Shown in pieces: positions 61,027 to 64,000 of a DNA stretch of 64,000 nucleotides (the first letter of the stretch is position 1; each line of letters starts with the position of its first letter). The position numbers were made by a program, and so were the translations under genes. This stretch comes from Micromonospora qiuiae. Its GTDB lineage: Bacteria; Actinomycetota; Actinomycetes; Mycobacteriales; Micromonosporaceae. The notes below the pieces were generated by a model. That model saw only the letters and a program-made list of their open reading frames with translations, searched no databases and had not been told where the DNA came from. Location: assembly GCF_016863555.1 (NCBI RefSeq), contig NZ_BOPC01000023.1:1-64000 (forward strand), in the 5' to 3' direction.

Positions 61027-61923
61027 CTACCGCGTGGCGGCCAGTGTCACCGGTACGGCGACCAGGTTCGTACGCGAGCCGTCGGCGGCCGACACCTCGT
61101 ACACCTCGATGGTGCCGGGCTGCTGACGGGCCAGCCGGTAGCCGACGGCGACCCGGTAGGCGCCGCGGCAGCCGGTGCCGCAGGTGGCGGTGGTGAACGC
61201 GGTGGCGAGCTGCCGGCCGGCGGCGTCGAGCAACCGGACGCTGACGGTCGCCTCGAACACGTCGGCGGTGCCGAGCACGGTGACCGGGCTGGTCACCCGG
61301 TCACCGATGACCGGGCCGGTGACCACGATCGCGGGCAACAGGTCGGCGTAGTCGGCGCGGCCGGCCGGCGCGTCCCGGCCGAAGGCGACCCGCCGGACGG
61401 TGGGGAACTGGGTGAGTGTGTAGACCACCTGGGCCTCGCGCGCCCGGGCGGTGGCCGGATCGGGTGCGTCGGGCAGGCGGAGGGTCGCGACACCGTCGGC
61501 GATCCGGCTCACCTCGGCGCCGTCGGGCAGCAGGGTGACCAGACCGGCCGCGGCTTCGGCCGGGGTCGGTCCGGCGGCCAGCTCGGTCAGGGCGAGCCGG
61601 GAGGTGGCCACCGTGGCCGGTCGGGTCCGTCGGGTCGGCGTGAGCCGCCCGTCGCGGACGTACCACAGCTCCAGGGTGAGGGTCGCGGGCCGGGTGGTGC
61701 CGGCGACGCCGGTGCTCGGCGGCGCCGGTGCGTGGGTGCCCCCGGGTGACGGTGCGGCGGTGGCTGACGGGCCGACGCTGGTGGGGGCGGCCGAGGTCGG
61801 GGCAGGGGCGGTGGGCGCCGGCCCCAGTGTTCCGGCGCGCGACGGCGCGCAGCCGGTGGCCAGGAGCAGCACGATGGCGACCCCGGTGGCCGCCGGGCGA
61901 CTCGTGCGGCGCCGCCGGCTCAT
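61027..61923 (-). CDS. GerMN/Gmad2-domain lipoprotein, LpqB-like partner of the two-component system
   Basis: Signal peptide with LLATGC lipobox (Cys25), then a Thr/Pro/Ala-rich linker, a GerMN domain at about 80-175 (LTLELWYVRDGRLTPTRRTRPATVATSRLALTELAAGPTPAEAAAGLVTLLPDGAEVSRI) and a Gmad2 immunoglobulin-like domain at about 195-295 (IVVTGPVIGDRVTSPVTVLGTADVFEATVSVRLLD...CGTGCRGAYRVAVGY). 298 aa. ATG overlaps the kinase stop (ATGA), so it is the third gene of a regulator-kinase-lipoprotein operon as in MtrAB-LpqB. It lacks the C-terminal beta-propeller of LpqB. Likely modulates the kinase from the cell-surface side. Confidence 0.85.
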   Translation of the reverse strand: MSRRRRTSRPAATGVAIVLLLATGCAPSRAGTLGPAPTAPAPTSAAPTSVGPSATAAPSPGGTHAPAPPSTGVAGTTRPATLTLELWYVRDGRLTPTRRTRPATVATSRLALTELAAGPTPAEAAAGLVTLLPDGAEVSRIADGVATLRLPDAPDPATARAREAQVVYTLTQFPTVRRVAFGRDAPAGRADYADLLPAIVVTGPVIGDRVTSPVTVLGTADVFEATVSVRLLDAAGRQLATAFTTATCGTGCRGAYRVAVGYRLARQQPGTIEVYEVSAADGSRTNLVAVPVTLAATR

Positions 61924-63347
61924 CTGGCGCCGCCGGGTGACCGCGGTGACGAGTGTGCGGCCGCTGATCCGATCTCCGCGTCCGGGGCGTCGGGCAGGTC
62001 GAGTCGGAACCGGGTGCCGAGGCCCGGGGCGCTGTGCACGGTCAGCCGGCCGCCGAGCAGCCGGGCGTTCTCCTGGGCGATGGCCAGGCCGAGCCCGCTG
62101 CCGCCGCCGGAGCGCGCCGGGTCGACCTTGTGGAAGCGGTCGAACAGGCGCGGCAGGTGCTCGAGCGGGATACCGGGACCCTGGTCGTCGACCTCGAAGA
62201 CCACGCGGCCGTGCCGCCGGGTGACGTGCGCCCGGATTTCGCCGTCGCCGTGCTGCACCGCGTTCGCGATCAGGTTGCCCAGCACCCGTTCCAGCCGGCG
62301 CGGGTCGGTGCGCAGCCGGACCGGGTCGCCGTCGACGTCGACCCGGTCCCGCCAGCCGCGGGCGGCGAGGATCGCGTGCAGCAGGGCCGGCGCGTCCACG
62401 TCGGCGTCGGCGACGGCCACCTGCCCCGCGTCCAGTCGGGAGATCTCCATCAGGTCCTCCACCAGTCGGCGTAGCCGGACCACATCGGTGACCAGCAGCT
62501 CGCCGGCCCTACGGGCGTCGGCGGGCAGTTGGTCGAGGTGGTCGCGCAGCAGGGAGGCCGCGGCCACCAGGGCGGTGACCGGGGTACGCAGCTCGTGCGC
62601 CACGTCGGCGGTGAACCGCCGCTCCCGCTCCTGCGCCCGGTGCAGCGCCGCGATCTTCGCCTCCAGCGCCTCGGCCATCTCGTTGAACGAGGCGGCCCAG
62701 GCGCTGAACTCGTCCCGGCCATGGACCGGTAGCCGGGTGGCGAGCAGTCCTTCGGTGATCGCCCGCGCGGCTCGGCTGGCCCGCCCCACCGGTTCCAGGG
62801 TGCGCCGGGCGAGCGTGTGCCCGACGGCGGCGGCGAGCAGCACCACCATGGCCCAGCCCGCCGCGAGGGCGTTGCGCAGCTGGTCCAGGCCGGCGGCGAG
62901 ATCGCCCTCGTCGGTGATGACGTACAGCTCGACGGTGGAACCGGGGATCCGGCCGCCCACCACGAGCAGCCGGGACAGCCCGGCGCGTTCGTAGCCGAGC
63001 TGTCCGGCCGCGACCGTGGCCCGCAGCTGATCGCCCAGCGGCGGCGCGTACGCCGGATGCGACGGCCAGGCGTCCCCGGCGACGAGCACCACGTGCCGGC
63101 CGCTGCCCTCGAAGCTGGTGAGCAGCTCGGCGCGGCGCTGTTCGGTCAGCGGCAGGAACTGACCGGCCAGCACCAGTTGGTAGCGGGCGTCGGCGGCGGC
63201 GGCGTGCAGCGAGGCGTCGTGGCGGGCCTGCCGCAGCAGCAGGTAGGACCCGCCGGCGAGGACCCCCGCGGAGACCCCGGCGACGAGCACGAACGCGATG
63301 GTCAGCCGGCGGCGCAGCCGGCCGGGGCGTACGGTGTCGGGGAGCAT
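61920..63347 (-). CDS. sensor histidine kinase (MtrB/CseC-like)
   Basis: Two membrane helices: about 18-40 (LTIAFVLVAGVSAGVLAGGSYLLL) and near 170-190 (WAMVVLLAAAVGHTLA), enclosing an ~130-residue extracytoplasmic sensor domain. HAMP follows (RRTLEPVGRASRAARAITEGLLATRLPVHGRDEFSAWAASFNEMAEAL), then the phosphoacceptor helix RRFTADVAHELRTPVTALV and the ATPase boxes NLIANAVQHG, VDDQGPGIP and GGGSGLGLAI. 475 aa from ATG 63347; a longer start at GTG 63389 would overlap the regulator gene. Encoded 13 bp after the response regulator. Confidence 0.9.
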   Translation of the reverse strand: MLPDTVRPGRLRRRLTIAFVLVAGVSAGVLAGGSYLLLRQARHDASLHAAAADARYQLVLAGQFLPLTEQRRAELLTSFEGSGRHVVLVAGDAWPSHPAYAPPLGDQLRATVAAGQLGYERAGLSRLLVVGGRIPGSTVELYVITDEGDLAAGLDQLRNALAAGWAMVVLLAAAVGHTLARRTLEPVGRASRAARAITEGLLATRLPVHGRDEFSAWAASFNEMAEALEAKIAALHRAQERERRFTADVAHELRTPVTALVAAASLLRDHLDQLPADARRAGELLVTDVVRLRRLVEDLMEISRLDAGQVAVADADVDAPALLHAILAARGWRDRVDVDGDPVRLRTDPRRLERVLGNLIANAVQHGDGEIRAHVTRRHGRVVFEVDDQGPGIPLEHLPRLFDRFHKVDPARSGGGSGLGLAIAQENARLLGGRLTVHSAPGLGTRFRLDLPDAPDAEIGSAAAHSSPRSPGGAR

Positions 63348-63360
63348 CGCCGCCGCCCGA

Positions 63361-64000
63361 TCATCCGGCGGTGAACTTGTAGCCGGCACCGCGCACGGTG
63401 CGGATCAGTCGCGGGTTGCCGGGGTCGTCCTCGACCTTCCCGCGCAGCCGCTGCACCGCCACGTCAACCAGCCGGCTGTCGCCGAGGTAGCTGTGGTTCC
63501 AGACCCGTTCCAGCAGCAGTTCGCGGTTGAAGACCTGCCCGGGGCGGCGGGCCAGCTCCAGCAGCAGGCGGAACTCGGTGGCGGTCAACGGCAACTCGGC
63601 GCCGTCGCGGCGGGCCACGAAGGCGCCCGGGTCGATCTCCAGGCCGCCGATCCGCAGCGGGCCCGGCTCCGGCGGGGCGACCGTGCGGCGCAGCACCGAG
63701 CGGACCCGGGCCACCAGCTCGGGCAGGTCGAAGGGCTTGCGCAGGTAGTCGTCGGCGCCGCACTCCAGGCCGACCACCACGTCGATGGTGTCGGTGCGGG
63801 CGGTCAGCATGAGGATCGGCACCGTGCTGCTGCGCCGGATATCGCGGCACACCTCGAGGCCGTCCAGCCCGGGCAGCATCACGTCCAGCACGATCAGGTC
63901 GACCGGCCCGGCCCGCCAGGCCGCGAGGGCCTGCCGGCCGTCGACGGCGGTGTCGACCCGGAACCCGGCGCGGCGCAGCCCGAGGGCGGTGACCTCCCGG
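63361..64000 (-). CDS. OmpR-family response regulator, start beyond the window
   Basis: Partial at the N-terminus. Phosphoacceptor Asp in LIVLDVMLPGLDGLEV and Lys in GADDYLRKPFDLPEL are intact; the winged-helix domain starts near LRIGGLEIDPGAFVARRDGAELPLTATEFRLLLEL and ends VRGAGYKF. First gene of an operon with the kinase and the GerMN lipoprotein. The conserved receiver contrasts with the degenerate one at 35632. Confidence 0.9.
   Translation of the reverse strand, partial: REVTALGLRRAGFRVDTAVDGRQALAAWRAGPVDLIVLDVMLPGLDGLEVCRDIRRSSTVPILMLTARTDTIDVVVGLECGADDYLRKPFDLPELVARVRSVLRRTVAPPEPGPLRIGGLEIDPGAFVARRDGAELPLTATEFRLLLELARRPGQVFNRELLLERVWNHSYLGDSRLVDVAVQRLRGKVEDDPGNPRLIRTVRGAGYKFTAG

Overview
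The window is very GC-rich with actinobacterial codon use, GTG/TTG starts, start/stop overlaps of the GTGA/ATGA kind, many leaderless-type promoters (TAnnnT directly before a start codon) and small hairpin repeats. Together with gene families such as DUF397/XRE-DUF5753 pairs, EccB, an MtrAB-LpqB-like trio and a PcaHG operon with IclR control, this points to a filamentous actinomycete, most likely Micromonosporaceae (Micromonospora/Salinispora-like). That assignment is an inference from gene style. I see no tRNA, rRNA, CRISPR array, integrase or transposase.

Layout. 1-5.6 kb: small hypothetical genes, a NUDIX hydrolase, a TPR-type XRE regulator with a palindrome in its divergent promoter, and a frameshifted ABC substrate-binding lipoprotein. 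5.6-8.3 kb: a protein with an N-terminal motif typical of contractile-injection-associated proteins, repeat elements, and an epoxide hydrolase. 8.3-20.7 kb: an aromatic-acid catabolic supercluster. On the minus strand lie an aldehyde dehydrogenase, an IclR regulator, an MFS carrier and PobA; divergent from them is pcaIJFHGBDC plus a second IclR regulator. Together these could take an aromatic aldehyde through 4-hydroxybenzoate and protocatechuate to acetyl-CoA and succinyl-CoA. 20.8-26 kb: a Na+/H+ antiporter, a PucR-type regulator, and a ferredoxin-reductase/fatty-acid-desaturase pair. 26-30.7 kb: orphan EccB, a repeat, a family III CoA-transferase, a truncated reductase and a methyltransferase.

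30.8-36.5 kb is the phosphate regulon core: phoU, a PHO box, pstSCAB and an OmpR-like regulator whose receiver domain has lost its phosphoacceptor. 36.4-45 kb holds a PAP2-like membrane protein, DUF2267, a PemK/MazF-like protein, GGDEF, DUF397 plus XRE, a LacI regulator with twin operators and a 64-residue protein behind it, a transmembrane Ser/Thr kinase, DedA and a tyrosine-phosphatase-like protein. 45-52 kb holds a UvrA-like ABC ATPase divergent from a double-MerR regulator, a second copy of a palindromic repeat, and two tandem D-Ala-D-Ala carboxypeptidases. 52-59.4 kb holds a voltage-gated ion channel with a calcium-binding-like loop and a possible leader peptide, followed by a complete Mrp Na+/H+ antiporter operon (A-B fused, C, D, E, F, G). 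59.4-64 kb holds RtcB RNA ligase behind a large inverted repeat, and the three-gene operon response regulator (cut by the window end), histidine kinase and GerMN lipoprotein.

Most striking points: about eleven genes with a TAnnnT box 6-8 nt before the start codon; three related copies of a palindromic repeat and two of a double-hairpin repeat; the degenerate receiver next to pst; the ion channel/Mrp neighbourhood; and the candidate operators in the aromatic and LacI loci.
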